Assembly (NCBI RefSeq): GCF_003315515.1
Contig: NZ_QNRY01000003.1
Location: 1-64,000 of the forward strand
DNA: 64,000 nucleotides
Origin: Brenneria salicis ATCC 15712 = DSM 30166
Lineage (GTDB): Bacteria > Pseudomonadota > Gammaproteobacteria > Enterobacterales > Enterobacteriaceae
Direction: 5' to 3'
The notes under the pieces are model-generated. The model had not been told where the DNA came from. It made no database searches and was given only the letters and a program-made list of their open reading frames with translations. The translations under genes and the position numbers were made by a program. Shown here one piece after another: positions 17,967 to 28,249 of the stretch (position 1 is the stretch's first letter; each line of letters opens with the position of its first letter).

Positions 17967-18562
17967 GCATCAGCACATCATCCGGCGGAATCGGCGTTGT
18001 CATTAAATTTTCCGTCGGGCCAGCTTTGTAAGGTATCCACAACGAATACTTCACTCTTTGCACTGAACATTACAGCGGATATGTGACCGAAACTTCATTT
18101 TGATGAAAACTCATAATAATTACAAATGAAATTTTGACGCAGATCGCAAAAAAAGAACAGAGTTATGATTTAATGAAATAATATTTTATTATTAATGGAT
18201 TTTTGTTTCCTTTTTTTTGTTTACTTAAATAAACAGATTGATGTGAGAGGTTTTTTTGTTATCAGTCTAAAAGTAATATTGGTAATTATATCATGTGATA
18301 TTTATATTTTGTCCCTCTTTAAATATTTTTATTAAATTGGTTTTATTTTTTTAACTAGCAGTTCTTTCCAAAAAGAAGGTATAAAAACATACGATTGACT
18401 GTCAGGATTTTTAATTTTATTGCTAATAATAAAATATTTATGCAGTGCTTGGTGAAATATAATTTGAGTAAAAATAGATCCTGTTATTGGAACGGAGATT
18501 CAACGGCAGGGGATAAATCATTTTTAACCGTTACGTGCAAAAACAACATAGGAAATGATGAT
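17967..18562 (+). other. AT-rich regulatory region upstream of pehX
   Basis: About 600 bases with no credible gene. It contains the KdgR box at 18172-18190 and scattered TGTGA half-sites (for example near 18080 and 18240) that may be partial CRP sites. An in-frame extension of pehX to 18395 has no ribosome binding site and a non-signal-like sequence, so it is treated as untranslated. Confidence 0.5.
18172..18190. promoter_or_regulatory. KdgR operator (predicted)
   Basis: AATGAAATAATATTTTATT fits every position of the KdgR consensus AATRAAAYRNYRTTTYATT. KdgR represses pectinolysis genes of soft-rot bacteria until pectin breakdown products such as KDG are present. It lies 373 bases before the pehX start. 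Confidence 0.7.
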
Positions 18563-20539
18563 ATGGTTTATTTTTTACCCCGCGCCGGAATAACTCTGAG
18601 CGCCGTTCTGGTATTAAGTGGTTTATTGGCAGGCAGTGGAGAGGTTTATGCCGCCAGTGACGTCACGACAGGCTTGGCGCCCACGCCGCGGAATGTGAAA
18701 GTTCCCGCTCTTGCCTATGATGATTCAAGCGTTGTCCTGGTCTGGGAAGAGCCCGTCCAGGCACCTTCCGCCATTAAGGATTATCATGTCTATATGAATG
18801 GAAAACTGTTGGGAGGAACTCTTGATAACCAGAATATCCATTCACCGACCAAGCCTTATATTGATAATTTTTATCGTGTTATCGATACAGCGGGTTGGCA
18901 TACCCGTATCGGTTTCTATAACTTCAAAGTGACGGACCTGTCGCCGGATACGGAATACCGGTTCACCGTACGCGCGGTTTATGCCGACGGTAGCGAATCG
19001 GCGGACAGTGTAACAATCGTCCAGAAAACCACGCCGGTGCCGCAGACGCTGAACGTGACCAATTACGGCGCCAAAGGCGACGGCGTCACCAACGATACGC
19101 AGGCGATTCAGAAAGCAATTGATGACTGCACGATAGCGACTTATCCGCAAGGGTGTAAGGTGGTGGTCTCGGGCGGCGAGTTTAAGACCGGCGCGCTGTT
19201 CCTGCACAGCGATATGACGTTTGAAGTAGCTGAAGGCGCGATACTGCGCGGTTCGCAAAGCGGTGATGATTATCCGCTGGCGCGTGGTTATTACCTCTAT
19301 CCTTACAGTAATCCACCGTTGCCGAAACGTCCGCCATCACTGATTAATGTTTTAGAAAGCAATGATAAAGGCAGTACCCACGCCGGCACGTTTAAAAATA
19401 TCCGTATCGTGGGTAAAGGCACTATTGATGGTAATGGCTGGAAGCGCGGCGTCAAGGCGGACGGCGCGGCGACCATGACGGATGAATTGGGGCAAACGCT
19501 GCCGCAATACCGGGCAAGTAAAGCCGGCAAGGTGTCCGACGATGGGATTCTGGCGAAAGATCAAACTGAAAAAGCGGTGGCGCAAGGGATGTCGCGTAAT
19601 GAGGCTTACAAGAATCGTCGTTCCAGTCTGATGACGCTGCGTGGTGTCCGCAATCTGTATCTGGAAGGGCTGACCATCCTCAATCCGGCTTATCATGGCG
19701 TGATGGTGTTGGAATCCGAGAATGTGGCGATGAATGCGTTGGTGCATACCACTTATGATGCGAATAACGCGGACGGTATCGAGTTCGGCAACAGTCAGAA
19801 TGCGATGGTATTCAATAACTTTTTTGATACCGGCGACGACAGTATCAATTTTGCCGCGGGTTATGGCGCGGAGGTGGCGGCAAAACAGCAGAAAACGCAA
19901 AGCGGCGCGTGGATTTTCAATAACTACTTCCGTAAAGGTCATGGCGCTGTCGTTACCGGGAGTCATACCGGGGCCTGGATTGAGAAAATCGTTGCCGAAA
20001 ATAATGTCATGAATTTGACGGATGTCGGGTTGCGTATGAAAAGTCGCCCGTATTATGGCGGAGGCGCGCGTGACGTGGTCTTTCGCAACAACGCAATGCG
20101 TGGTATTGTCAGACAACCGTTTGTGTTCACCATCAAATATAAAGCGGATGTGAACGATACCCGGCCTGCGGCTGAACCGGCCCAGTTCCGTGATGTGACA
20201 GTTTCTGACGTCACGGTTGATGGCGCAGCGAATGAAAACAGCATTCTGGTTGATGGAATGACGGTAGCTGAAATGGCGGCGGCGTATGGGTTTTCTTTCA
20301 GCCGTGATGCCTATCACCAAGGCTTGCATTTTGAAAGAGTAAAGTTCAAAAACACCCAAGCCACCGACATCACTTTCCTGAAAGACAGCGTGTTCAAAGA
20401 TGTGATTTTTGAAAATGTCGCAGCGGCCTGGAAGTTTGGTTATAGCGAAAATATCAAACTGGAAGATCGGGTTAATCGAGATGCTTCCCTGACGACGACG
20501 GGGGATGAGGTTATCATCCGCGAAGCCGCGACGGAATAA
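18563..20539 (+). CDS. pehX: Exo-poly-alpha-D-galacturonosidase PehX (GH28)
   Basis: This 658-residue secreted pectinase releases digalacturonate from polygalacturonate ends. It has a Sec signal peptide (residues 1-30, ending VYAAS), a fibronectin-III-like domain (about 40-155: VVLVWEEP, YNFKVTDLSPDTEYRFTVRA) and a GH28 right-handed beta-helix from about 165 (TLNVTNYGAKGDGVTNDTQAIQKAID). Catalytic signatures are NADGIEFGNS (about 400), DTGDDSINF (about 421), GHGAVVTGS (about 459) and RMKSR (about 490). ATG 18563 is chosen for the signal peptide. outC starts 50 bases downstream, so PehX is a likely Out substrate. A KdgR box upstream implies induction by pectin. The exo rather than endo assignment rests on the fibronectin-III domain and length. 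Confidence 0.92.
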   Translation: MVYFLPRAGITLSAVLVLSGLLAGSGEVYAASDVTTGLAPTPRNVKVPALAYDDSSVVLVWEEPVQAPSAIKDYHVYMNGKLLGGTLDNQNIHSPTKPYIDNFYRVIDTAGWHTRIGFYNFKVTDLSPDTEYRFTVRAVYADGSESADSVTIVQKTTPVPQTLNVTNYGAKGDGVTNDTQAIQKAIDDCTIATYPQGCKVVVSGGEFKTGALFLHSDMTFEVAEGAILRGSQSGDDYPLARGYYLYPYSNPPLPKRPPSLINVLESNDKGSTHAGTFKNIRIVGKGTIDGNGWKRGVKADGAATMTDELGQTLPQYRASKAGKVSDDGILAKDQTEKAVAQGMSRNEAYKNRRSSLMTLRGVRNLYLEGLTILNPAYHGVMVLESENVAMNALVHTTYDANNADGIEFGNSQNAMVFNNFFDTGDDSINFAAGYGAEVAAKQQKTQSGAWIFNNYFRKGHGAVVTGSHTGAWIEKIVAENNVMNLTDVGLRMKSRPYYGGGARDVVFRNNAMRGIVRQPFVFTIKYKADVNDTRPAAEPAQFRDVTVSDVTVDGAANENSILVDGMTVAEMAAAYGFSFSRDAYHQGLHFERVKFKNTQATDITFLKDSVFKDVIFENVAAAWKFGYSENIKLEDRVNRDASLTTTGDEVIIREAATE

Positions 20540-20542
20540 GGA

Positions 20543-20574
20543 TTGACGCCCAAGCGAAAGGCGTGGGCTATAAT
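20543..20574 (+). promoter_or_regulatory. Possible outC promoter overlapping a pehX-outC hairpin
   Basis: A perfect -10 TATAAT lies at 20569-20574, but the nearest -35 TTGACG (20543-20548) is 20 bases away, longer than ideal. An imperfect inverted repeat (GCCCAAGCG with GCGTGGGC) occupies the spacer and could instead be an attenuator after pehX. Confidence 0.3.
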
Positions 20575-20589
20575 TATGGACGATATATA

Positions 20590-21453
20590 ATGCCTCAATC
20601 TCAATCATGGACCCTTAAAGCGTTTTCATTCAATGCGCTGTTGATAAAACGCCAATCCTTACCATTACCTCTGATTCGCCGTGTTCTTCTTGGGTGCATT
20701 TTGCTGCTGATTTGCCAGCAACTGGCGGTCCTCACCTGGCGAGTGCTACAGCCCGAAAATCCTCGTTCTATCAACATCTCCGTCAAACCCGCTCAGGCTA
20801 AAGAAAAACCGGTTATATCGGGTGAGTTTACGTTGTTCGGCCGCTCTCCTGACGTCATTACCCCGACGGCGCCAGACGCGCTAAATGGGGATATCCCGCT
20901 TTCCACTTTAGACATCAGTCTCACCGGTATTTTGGCGAGTGAAGATGGCGGTCAATCCATTGCCATTATCGCCAAAGATAGTCAGCAATACAGTTGTGGC
21001 GAAGGGGACGCCGTGCCGGGTTATGAAGCCAAAATTGTGACTATCTTTGCCGATCGTGTGGTATTGCAATATCAAGGGCGATATGAAGCGCTGCATTTAT
21101 ATCGAAATGATGCCGAAAGCGGTGACACAGGCGCGTTGAGCCAGTCGCAGGCGCAGGAAAAGACACCGCAACAACTGCTAAGCGCGTTGGATTACTTCAC
21201 CATTTCTCCCGTCATGGAAGAGGAGGCTTTGAAGGGATATCTGCTTAATCCCGGTAAACAGCCGGATTTATTTTATCGTGCGGGCTTACAGGATAACGAT
21301 CTGGCGGTGGCGTTAAACGGTATCAATTTGCAGGATGTCGAGCAGGCGCAACAAGCGGTAACGCAGTTGCCTGGCATGGATGAAATCAACTTGACTGTGG
21401 AGCGCGACGGTCAACAACAGGATATTTATTTGCTACTAGATGGAGACGACTAA
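20590..21453 (+). CDS. outC: Type II secretion inner-membrane clamp protein OutC
   Basis: This 287-residue GspC-family protein links the inner-membrane platform to the secretin and helps to select substrates. It has a short cytoplasmic N-terminus, a single membrane helix at about 29-50, a periplasmic HR domain at about 80-175 (SGEFTLFGRSPD, LDISLTGILASEDGGQSIAII, GDAVPGYEAKIVTIFADRVVLQYQGRYEAL) and a C-terminal PDZ-like domain (ISPVMEEEALKGYLLNPGKQPDLFYRAGLQDNDLAVALNG). ATG 20590 is chosen, but ribosome binding is weak and GTG 20563 is in frame. outC heads the outC-outM run of tightly packed genes; the stop lies inside the outD 5' end. Confidence 0.93.
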   Translation: MPQSQSWTLKAFSFNALLIKRQSLPLPLIRRVLLGCILLLICQQLAVLTWRVLQPENPRSINISVKPAQAKEKPVISGEFTLFGRSPDVITPTAPDALNGDIPLSTLDISLTGILASEDGGQSIAIIAKDSQQYSCGEGDAVPGYEAKIVTIFADRVVLQYQGRYEALHLYRNDAESGDTGALSQSQAQEKTPQQLLSALDYFTISPVMEEEALKGYLLNPGKQPDLFYRAGLQDNDLAVALNGINLQDVEQAQQAVTQLPGMDEINLTVERDGQQQDIYLLLDGDD

Positions 21454-23467
21454 TTTGTTTAGTAAAGGACAACCATTTTCTAAGAGAAAATGGTTAAGCA
21501 GCACACGGCGAAAAGGATTGTGCCTGTTAGGAAGCAGCATGCTTCTGCTGGTTTCTTCACTTGCATGGAGCGCTGAGTTTTCCGCCAGTTTTAAAGGCAC
21601 GGACATTCAGGAATTCATCAATACCGTTAGTAAAAATCTGAATAAAACCGTGATCATCGATCCTTCCGTCAGAGGCAATATTACCGTGCGCAGTTATGAC
21701 ATGATGAATGAAGAACAGTATTACCAGTTCTTTCTCAGCGTGTTGGATGTGTATGGCTTCACCGTGGTGCCGATGGATAACAATGTATTGAAGGTTATCT
21801 CATCAAAAGAGGCGAAATCCACCTCGATGCCGCTGGCCAGCGATGACGAACCCGGCATTGGGGATGAAGTGGTGACGCGTGTGGTGCCGGTCAATAACGT
21901 TGCGGCGCGTGATTTAGCGCCGTTGCTGCGCCAGTTGAATGACAATGCCGGCGCCGGGAGCGTGGTGCATTACGAGCCGTCAAACGTGCTGCTGATGACC
22001 GGGCGCGCCGCTGTCATCAAACGACTGATGACGATTGTTGAGCGGGTGGATAAAACCGGCGACCGCAATGTCACCACCGTTCCGCTTTCCTACGCTTCCT
22101 CGCTGGAAGTGGTGAAGTTGGTGAACGAGTTGAATAAACCCGACGAGAAAACGGCGTTGCCGGGCATGATGACCGCCAATGTCGTCGCCGATGAGCGAAC
22201 CAACTCCGTGCTGGTTCGCGGCGAGCCGAATTCCCGTCAGCGGGTGATCGATATGATCAAACAACTCGATCGGCAGCAGGCAGTCCAGGGCAACACTAAA
22301 GTTATCTATCTTAAATACGCCAAGGCCACCGATTTGGTCGAAGTGCTGACCGGCGTGGGCGACAGCATCAAAACCGAACAACAGAACGCTTTACCGGCGC
22401 TACGCAAAGAAATATCCATTAAAGCGCATGAACAGACGAACTCATTGATTGTGAATGCGGCGCCGGATGTGATGCGCGATCTGGAACAGGTGATCGCGCA
22501 ATTGGATATTCGCCGCCCTCAGGTGCTGGTGGAAGCGGTCATTGCGGAAGTACAGGACGCAGACGGCATGAATCTGGGCATTCAATGGTCCAATAAAAAT
22601 GCCGGGATGACGCAATTCACCAACACCGGCCTGCCGATTTCCACGATGGTCGCGGGCACGGATCAGTACAAAAGAGACGGCACGCTCACGACCTCCGCTA
22701 CGAGTGCGCTCAACAGCTTTAACGGTATTGCCGCCGGCTTCTATCAGGGCAACTGGTCGATGCTGCTCACCGCGCTGTCCAGCAACAGCAAGAACGATAT
22801 TCTGGCGACGCCGAGCATCGTGACGCTGGACAATATGGAGGCCACCTTCAATGTCGGGCAGGAAGTGCCGGTTTTGGCTGGTTCCCAAACGACCTCCGGC
22901 GACAATATCTTCAATACGGTGGAACGTAAAACCGTCGGCATCAAGCTGAAGGTGAAGCCGCAGATTAATGAAGGCGATTCCGTATTGCTGGAGATTGAAC
23001 AGGAAGTCTCCAGCGTGGCCGACTCCGCGTCCAGCAGCAGTTCTGAGCTTGGGGCCACGTTTAACACGCGCACCGTCAATAATGCCGTTCTGGTGAGCAG
23101 CGGTGAAACGGTGGTTGTCGGCGGCTTGTTAGATAAAAGTACGCGGGAAAGTATGGATAAAATCCCGGTATTGGGCGACATTCCGCTGTTGGGATACCTG
23201 TTTCGCTCCAATAGCCGCCAGGTTTCAAAACGTAATCTGATGTTGTTTATTCGTCCCTCCATTATTCGCGATCGTAATCAGTATCAGAGCGCTTCTGCGG
23301 GAAAATACCATTCGTTTAGCGAGGAACAGGAGCGGCAGCGCGATGTCAAGCGCGGCGAAGGCTTATTGAGCAACGATCTCCTGAATCTACCGCCGACGGG
23401 TAATGCCTACACGTTCCGTCAGGTGCAATCCTCTATCGTGGCGTTTTATCCCGCGGGGGGGCGATGA
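21440..23467 (+). CDS. outD: Type II secretion secretin OutD
   Basis: This 675-residue GspD secretin forms the outer-membrane channel of the Out system. It has a signal peptide of about 45 residues (cleavage near AWSAEFSA), then N0 to N3 domains ([33 protein letters not shown] and repeated NSLIVNA-type modules) and the secretin core ([34 protein letters not shown], the [12 protein letters not shown] gate region and [14 protein letters not shown]-like motif). The C-terminal S-domain, about 50 residues, would bind the OutS-like pilotin. ATG 21440 overlaps outC by 14 bases; a TTG at 21455 with GGAG upstream is an alternative start. outE overlaps its end by 4 bases. Confidence 0.96.
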   Translation: METTNLFSKGQPFSKRKWLSSTRRKGLCLLGSSMLLLVSSLAWSAEFSASFKGTDIQEFINTVSKNLNKTVIIDPSVRGNITVRSYDMMNEEQYYQFFLSVLDVYGFTVVPMDNNVLKVISSKEAKSTSMPLASDDEPGIGDEVVTRVVPVNNVAARDLAPLLRQLNDNAGAGSVVHYEPSNVLLMTGRAAVIKRLMTIVERVDKTGDRNVTTVPLSYASSLEVVKLVNELNKPDEKTALPGMMTANVVADERTNSVLVRGEPNSRQRVIDMIKQLDRQQAVQGNTKVIYLKYAKATDLVEVLTGVGDSIKTEQQNALPALRKEISIKAHEQTNSLIVNAAPDVMRDLEQVIAQLDIRRPQVLVEAVIAEVQDADGMNLGIQWSNKNAGMTQFTNTGLPISTMVAGTDQYKRDGTLTTSATSALNSFNGIAAGFYQGNWSMLLTALSSNSKNDILATPSIVTLDNMEATFNVGQEVPVLAGSQTTSGDNIFNTVERKTVGIKLKVKPQINEGDSVLLEIEQEVSSVADSASSSSSELGATFNTRTVNNAVLVSSGETVVVGGLLDKSTRESMDKIPVLGDIPLLGYLFRSNSRQVSKRNLMLFIRPSIIRDRNQYQSASAGKYHSFSEEQERQRDVKRGEGLLSNDLLNLPPTGNAYTFRQVQSSIVAFYPAGGR

Positions 23468-24960
23468 GCGATATTTCTCCGCGCATGATTGAATTACGTC
23501 CTGTATTGCCTTTTGCCTATGCCAAAGGACAACAGATTCTGTTGTTGCAAGGCGAGGGAGACGGCAATCAACAGGCGATCTGCGCGGCGCGGACGCCAGC
23601 CTCCGCGTTGCTGGAAGCGCGCCGCGTGGCGGGTTATCCGCTCAAGATCCAACGTGTGACGGAAGCGGAATTCGAGCGGCAACTGGTGGTCAGCTATCAG
23701 CGTGACTCCGAGGAGGCGCGGCGTCTGATGGAAGACATCGGTAATGAAATGGATTTCTATACATTGGCCGAAGAATTGCCGGATAGCGACGATCTGCTGG
23801 ATACCGACGATGACGCGCCGATTATCCGCTTGATCAATGCCATGCTCACCGAAGCCATTAAAAACAAGGCCTCGGATATTCACATCGAAACCTATGAGCG
23901 TTATCTGCAAATTCGTTTCCGCGTGGACGGCGTGCTGCGCGAAATTCTGCGACCACAACGTAAGCTGGCGTCGCTTTTGGTATCGCGTATCAAGGTGATG
24001 GCGAAGCTGGATATAGCTGAAAAGCGCATACCGCAAGATGGCCGCATGGCGCTGCGTATCGGCGGTCGGGCGATTGACGTGCGGGTGTCGACGTTGCCTT
24101 CCAGTCATGGGGAGCGCGTGGTCTTGCGTTTGCTGGATAAAAACAGTGTTCAGTTGGATCTGGCCGCGCTGGGGATGTCGTCAGCCCATCGTCAGCAACT
24201 GGATAAGCTGATCCACCGTCCGCACGGTATTATTCTGGTGACCGGGCCAACCGGATCGGGGAAAAGCACCACCCTCTATGCCGCGCTAAGCCGTTTGAAT
24301 GCGGCGGAACGCAATATCATGACGGTGGAAGATCCCATCGAATATGAACTGGAGGGGATTGGGCAAACGCAGGTTAACGTCAAAGTGGACATGACCTTTG
24401 CCCGTGGCTTGCGGGCGATTTTGCGTCAGGACCCGGATGTCGTGCTGGTGGGAGAGATTCGTGACGGCGAAACCGCGCAGATTGCGGTACAGGCTTCGCT
24501 CACCGGCCACCTGGTGCTCTCAACACTGCATACCAACAGTGCTTTGGGGGCGCTGTCACGGTTGCAGGACATGGGAGTGGAGTCTTTTCTGTTGTCGACA
24601 TCGTTGCTGGGAGTGCTGGCGCAGCGTCTGGTGCGCACGTTGTGCCCTGAGTGCAGCCATCCGCAGCAGGTTGATGCCGTTCATGCGGAACAAATGGGCG
24701 TGCCGCCGGACACGATGCTGCGTCATCCCGTCGGCTGTGCGCAATGTAACTTTACCGGCTATCGGGGCCGCATCGGGATTCATGAACTGGTACTGATTGA
24801 TGATCGGGTACGAACGGCCATTCACCGCTGCGAGGGGGAAATGGCGATCGCGCAAATACTGGGGGCCGAGAGAAAGACGATCCGGCAAGACGGTCTGGAG
24901 AAAGTGCTGGCCGGGATCACCACCTGGGAAGAAGTGATCCGCGTGACCAAAGAGGAGTGA
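23464..24960 (+). CDS. outE: Type II secretion ATPase OutE
   Basis: This 498-residue cytoplasmic hexameric ATPase powers pseudopilus assembly. It has N-terminal domains that contact OutL, a Walker A motif GPTGSGKST at about 260-268, an Asp box ([13 protein letters not shown]), a Walker B ([12 protein letters not shown]) and a His box ([14 protein letters not shown]). A zinc-binding tetracysteine, CPEC (about 394) and CAQC (about 424), separated by the expected loop, is intact. The ATG lies inside the outD stop region (ATGA overlap), and outF follows after one base. Length and motifs match GspE, so function is expected. Confidence 0.97.
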   Translation: MSDISPRMIELRPVLPFAYAKGQQILLLQGEGDGNQQAICAARTPASALLEARRVAGYPLKIQRVTEAEFERQLVVSYQRDSEEARRLMEDIGNEMDFYTLAEELPDSDDLLDTDDDAPIIRLINAMLTEAIKNKASDIHIETYERYLQIRFRVDGVLREILRPQRKLASLLVSRIKVMAKLDIAEKRIPQDGRMALRIGGRAIDVRVSTLPSSHGERVVLRLLDKNSVQLDLAALGMSSAHRQQLDKLIHRPHGIILVTGPTGSGKSTTLYAALSRLNAAERNIMTVEDPIEYELEGIGQTQVNVKVDMTFARGLRAILRQDPDVVLVGEIRDGETAQIAVQASLTGHLVLSTLHTNSALGALSRLQDMGVESFLLSTSLLGVLAQRLVRTLCPECSHPQQVDAVHAEQMGVPPDTMLRHPVGCAQCNFTGYRGRIGIHELVLIDDRVRTAIHRCEGEMAIAQILGAERKTIRQDGLEKVLAGITTWEEVIRVTKEE

Positions 24961-24961
24961 T

Positions 24962-26188
24962 ATGGCGCAGTACCACTATCAGGCACTGAATGCTCAGGGA
25001 AAAAAATGTCGCGGCGCGCAGGAGGCGGATTCAGCCAAACAAGCGCGTCAATTACTGCGTGAGCGCGGTCTGATACCCGTTGCATTGAGCGAAAACCACA
25101 GCAGACAGCAAAAATCCGCTTCAGCCAGCTTTTCTCTGCGGCGAAAACACCGTATCAGCGCTTCCGATCTGGCGTTACTCACCCGGCAACTGGCGACGCT
25201 GGTGGCGGCCTCCCTGCCGTTGGAGGAAGCGCTGGATGCGGTCGCCAAACAGAGCGAAAAACCGCATTTAAGCCAGTTGATGGCGGCGGTTCGCGGCAAA
25301 GTCATGGAAGGCCATTCGCTGGCGGATGCCATGAAATGCTTTCCCGGCAGTTTTGAACGTCTCTATTGCGCGATGGTGGCGGCGGGGGAAACCTCCGGTC
25401 ATCTCGATGCGGTGCTTAATCGGCTGGCGGACTATACCGAGCAGCGTCAGCAGATGCGCAGCCGGATACAACAGGCCATGATTTACCCCTGCATGTTGAC
25501 TGTGGTGGCGATCGCGGTTGTCAGCATTCTGCTGTCAGCCGTGGTTCCCAAAGTGGTCGAACAGTTTATCCATATGAAACAGACGCTGCCGCTGTCAACG
25601 CGGATGTTGATGGCAATGAGCGATGCGGTGCGCACGGCGGGGCCTTGGGTTGCTCTGGCGTTACTGGCGGGCTTCATCGTGCTGCGTGTGCTGTTGCGCC
25701 AAGAAAAACGGCGCATTGTTTTTCACCGGAGATTACTGTTTTTGCCGCTGCTGGGACGTATCGCCAGAGGCTTGAATACCGCGCGTTATGCCCGCACGCT
25801 GAGCATTCTGAACGCCAGCGCCGTGCCGTTGTTGCAGGCCATGCGTATCAGCGGCGATGTCATGACCAATGACTACGCCCGTCATCGACTGGCATTAGCG
25901 GCGGATGCGGTGCGGGAAGGCGTCAGTTTGCACAAGGCATTAGAGCAGACGGCGCTGTTTCCCCCCATGATGCGCCACATGATCGCCAGCGGCGAACGCA
26001 GCGGTGAACTAGACAGTATGCTGGAGCGGGCGGCGGATAATCAGGATCGTGAATTCAACGCGCAGATGACGCTGGCGCTGGGACTGTTTGAACCTTTGCT
26101 GGTAGTGAGTATGGCGGCGATTGTGCTGTTTATCGTCCTCGCCATTCTACAGCCGATCCTGCAACTGAATACGTTAATGAGTTCGTAA
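24962..26188 (+). CDS. outF: Type II secretion platform protein OutF
   Basis: This 408-residue inner-membrane platform protein of the GspF family couples OutE ATPase action to pseudopilin assembly. It has two repeated cytoplasmic GspF domains, at about 70-195 ([26 protein letters not shown]) and about 275-395 ([23 protein letters not shown]), and three membrane helices at about 170-190, 220-240 and 375-398. The start ATG 24962 is one base after the outE stop, indicating coupling. Length and domain layout are normal. Confidence 0.97.
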   Translation: MAQYHYQALNAQGKKCRGAQEADSAKQARQLLRERGLIPVALSENHSRQQKSASASFSLRRKHRISASDLALLTRQLATLVAASLPLEEALDAVAKQSEKPHLSQLMAAVRGKVMEGHSLADAMKCFPGSFERLYCAMVAAGETSGHLDAVLNRLADYTEQRQQMRSRIQQAMIYPCMLTVVAIAVVSILLSAVVPKVVEQFIHMKQTLPLSTRMLMAMSDAVRTAGPWVALALLAGFIVLRVLLRQEKRRIVFHRRLLFLPLLGRIARGLNTARYARTLSILNASAVPLLQAMRISGDVMTNDYARHRLALAADAVREGVSLHKALEQTALFPPMMRHMIASGERSGELDSMLERAADNQDREFNAQMTLALGLFEPLLVVSMAAIVLFIVLAILQPILQLNTLMSS

Positions 26189-26211
26189 CATTTGAGTGAG
26201 GAAAAGTAAGG

Positions 26212-26637
26212 ATGCAACAACGTCAACGTGGTTTTACCCTGTTGGAAATTATGGTGGTTATCGTCATTCTCGGCGTATTGGCGAGTCTGATCGTGCCGAA
26301 CCTGATGGGGAACAAGGAAAAGGCGGATCGGCAAAAAGCCATTAGCGACATTGTATCGCTGGAAAGCGCGTTGGATATGTACAAACTCGACAACCATCGC
26401 TATCCGACAACAGAACAGGGATTGCAAGCTCTGGTGAAAAAACCAACGGTGCAACCGGAACCGCGCAATTACTCTCAGGATGGCTATATCCGACGTCTGC
26501 CGCAAGATCCGTGGGGCGCGGAATATCAACTCTTGAACCCCGGCCAGCATAGCAAGCTGGATATTTTCTCATTCGGGCCGGATGGCATGCCGGACACGGA
26601 AGATGATATCGGCAACTGGAATCTCAACGGCAAATAA
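26212..26637 (+). CDS. outG: Major pseudopilin OutG
   Basis: This 141-residue major pseudopilin polymerises into the T2SS pseudopilus. It has a class III leader, processed by OutO between G and F in RQRGFTLLEIMVV, with Glu at mature position +5 and a hydrophobic helix (VVIVILGVLASLIVPNLMG). The C-terminal globular domain has the GspG features DMYKLDNHRYPTTEQGLQAL and GPDGMPDTEDDIGNW, the calcium-binding loop. A GAGG precedes the ATG. It lies 23 bases after outF and 48 before outH. Confidence 0.97.
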   Translation: MQQRQRGFTLLEIMVVIVILGVLASLIVPNLMGNKEKADRQKAISDIVSLESALDMYKLDNHRYPTTEQGLQALVKKPTVQPEPRNYSQDGYIRRLPQDPWGAEYQLLNPGQHSKLDIFSFGPDGMPDTEDDIGNWNLNGK

Positions 26638-26685
26638 GCAGGTTTTGCGCTCGTCGCATCAACCGGAGCAGGGAAGTCAGGTGTT

Positions 26686-27258
26686 ATGACAACAACACGA
26701 TCAACGAGACGCTATCAGCGCGGGTTCACCTTGCTGGAAATGATGTTGGTCGTTTTGCTGGCGGGGGTGGCCGCCACCCTGGTGGTAATGGCGTTCCCAG
26801 CCGAGCGTCAGAATGACAGCGCCTGGCAGTTGGCTCGTTTCCAGACCCAACTGGCGTTTGCCGCTGATGCCAGTCAAATCAATGAATTGATGTTGGGAGT
26901 ACGGATATACCCTGACCGTTGGCAGTTCTATCAATTACAGCGGGAAACCTCATCTGAGACGGAGAGCGATGCCAACTGGAAAGGCTATCAATGGCGTCCC
27001 TGGCGGCCTTACCGTGTTAATCCTTCTGCCACGATGCCAGATTCATTACGCTTTGAACTGTTGCAAGTAAATGGCAAAAAAGCGCAAAAAAGGCGCGGGA
27101 AAGATAACGACGCACCCGACATCCTGATCCTCCCCGGCGGAGAAATCACCCCTTTCAGACTGTTGCTGAAAGCTGAAGACAAATCCCTGTCGAACTGGCT
27201 GGAAGTGGATGGCAACGGCATGATGCGAACGTCGTTCAAACAGGCAGAGATCCCATGA
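26686..27258 (+). CDS. outH: Minor pseudopilin OutH
   Basis: This 190-residue GspH-family minor pseudopilin sits at or near the pseudopilus tip complex. The prepilin site is YQRG-FTLLEMMLVV, with Glu+5, followed by a helix and a beta-rich globular domain (WQLARFQTQLAFAADASQINELMLGV). It is longer than some homologues because of a charged loop near residues 125-150 (KAQKRRGKDNDA). It overlaps outI by 4 bases at its 3' end. Confidence 0.94.
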   Translation: MTTTRSTRRYQRGFTLLEMMLVVLLAGVAATLVVMAFPAERQNDSAWQLARFQTQLAFAADASQINELMLGVRIYPDRWQFYQLQRETSSETESDANWKGYQWRPWRPYRVNPSATMPDSLRFELLQVNGKKAQKRRGKDNDAPDILILPGGEITPFRLLLKAEDKSLSNWLEVDGNGMMRTSFKQAEIP

Positions 27259-27620
27259 GCAGACAGCAAGGCATGACGTTAATGGAAGTGCTGGTGGCGC
27301 TAACGGTTTTTGCGCTGGCGGGCGTCGCGGTTTTGCAGACCACGGCAAAGCAGGCGGCAAGCCTGAGCCGGCTGGAAGAGAAGACCTTTGCCGGCTGGAT
27401 TGCGGAAAACCAACAGGTGCGGCTGCGCCTTGAACAGCAATGGCCGGAAACTCGTTGGATAAAGGGAGAAACGGAGTTCGCCGGTCAACGCTGGTATTGG
27501 CGCTGGCAAGGGGTGGAAATGGACGATCCCCAGTTTCGGGCGCTGGATGTTGAAGTACGACGGGATAACGATGCGTTAGCCGCCGACGGCATACTACGCA
27601 CCTATGTGGTGAAACCGTGA
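27255..27620 (+). CDS. outI: Minor pseudopilin OutI
   Basis: This 121-residue GspI-family minor pseudopilin nucleates the OutI-OutJ-OutK tip. The short leader has the cleavage site [19 protein letters not shown] with Glu+5. The globular part ([46 protein letters not shown]) matches GspI. It overlaps both outH and outJ by 4 bases, so the three are translationally coupled. Confidence 0.95.
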   Translation: MSRQQGMTLMEVLVALTVFALAGVAVLQTTAKQAASLSRLEEKTFAGWIAENQQVRLRLEQQWPETRWIKGETEFAGQRWYWRWQGVEMDDPQFRALDVEVRRDNDALAADGILRTYVVKP

Positions 27621-28249
27621 TATCGGTGAAAACAGTAGCGGGAAAACCGCAGGATCGCGTGCGTCAACAGGGTTTTACGTTGCTGGAAATGCTGCTGGCG
27701 TTGGCTATCTTCGCCGCATTGAGCCTCAGCGCTTTTCAGGTGTTGAATGGCGTCATGCGTAACGATGAAATTTCCCAACGCAAGGCGCAACGGCTGGGTG
27801 AACTGCAACGCGCTTTCACGCAGATGGATAACGATTTTTCGCAGATGATTGCTCGTGGTAGTCGCGGCGGTTCGTCTCTGTTTTACGCCGGCAGGGATCA
27901 ACTGAAAAGCGACGACTGGAGCGTCAGTTTTATGCGTAGCGGCTGGCAGAATCCGTTCGGTTTGTTGCCACGCTCTGAGCTTCAGCCTGTGGCTTACCGG
28001 TTGCGTAATAATATACTGGAGCGCCTTACCTATCCCTATCCAGATCCTATCGATGGCGTGGAGCCGGGGGGGACGCAGTTGCTGACGCGGGTTGATGGAT
28101 TCCGCCTGCGTTTCTTCGCCAATAAAACCTGGCGGGATCGGTGGGAGAACAAGACTCAGCTTCCACAAGGTATCGAAGTGATCCTGACGTTAAAGGACTA
28201 TGGCGAAATGTCGCGCATCTATTTTATTACCGCCGGGCTGGTTAAATGA
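27617..28249 (+). CDS. outJ: Minor pseudopilin OutJ
   Basis: This 210-residue GspJ-family minor pseudopilin of the tip complex starts at GTG 27617, inside the outI stop. It has a longer leader (about 20 residues) ending [21 protein letters not shown] with Glu+5, then a soluble domain containing [23 protein letters not shown] and VTYPYPDP-like segments, ending [18 protein letters not shown]. Length is normal for GspJ. It overlaps outK by 4 bases. Confidence 0.95.
   Translation: MISVKTVAGKPQDRVRQQGFTLLEMLLALAIFAALSLSAFQVLNGVMRNDEISQRKAQRLGELQRAFTQMDNDFSQMIARGSRGGSSLFYAGRDQLKSDDWSVSFMRSGWQNPFGLLPRSELQPVAYRLRNNILERLTYPYPDPIDGVEPGGTQLLTRVDGFRLRFFANKTWRDRWENKTQLPQGIEVILTLKDYGEMSRIYFITAGLVK

Noticed and set aside
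18395-18562. A 56-residue N-terminal extension of PehX
   Set aside because: It lacks a ribosome binding site and places an internal signal peptide far from the N-terminus; ATG 18563 gives a normal secreted protein.
19352-20608. A 418-codon open frame antisense to pehX
   Set aside because: Shadow of the pehX coding frame; its translation shows no domain or motif, while the plus strand encodes an intact GH28 enzyme.
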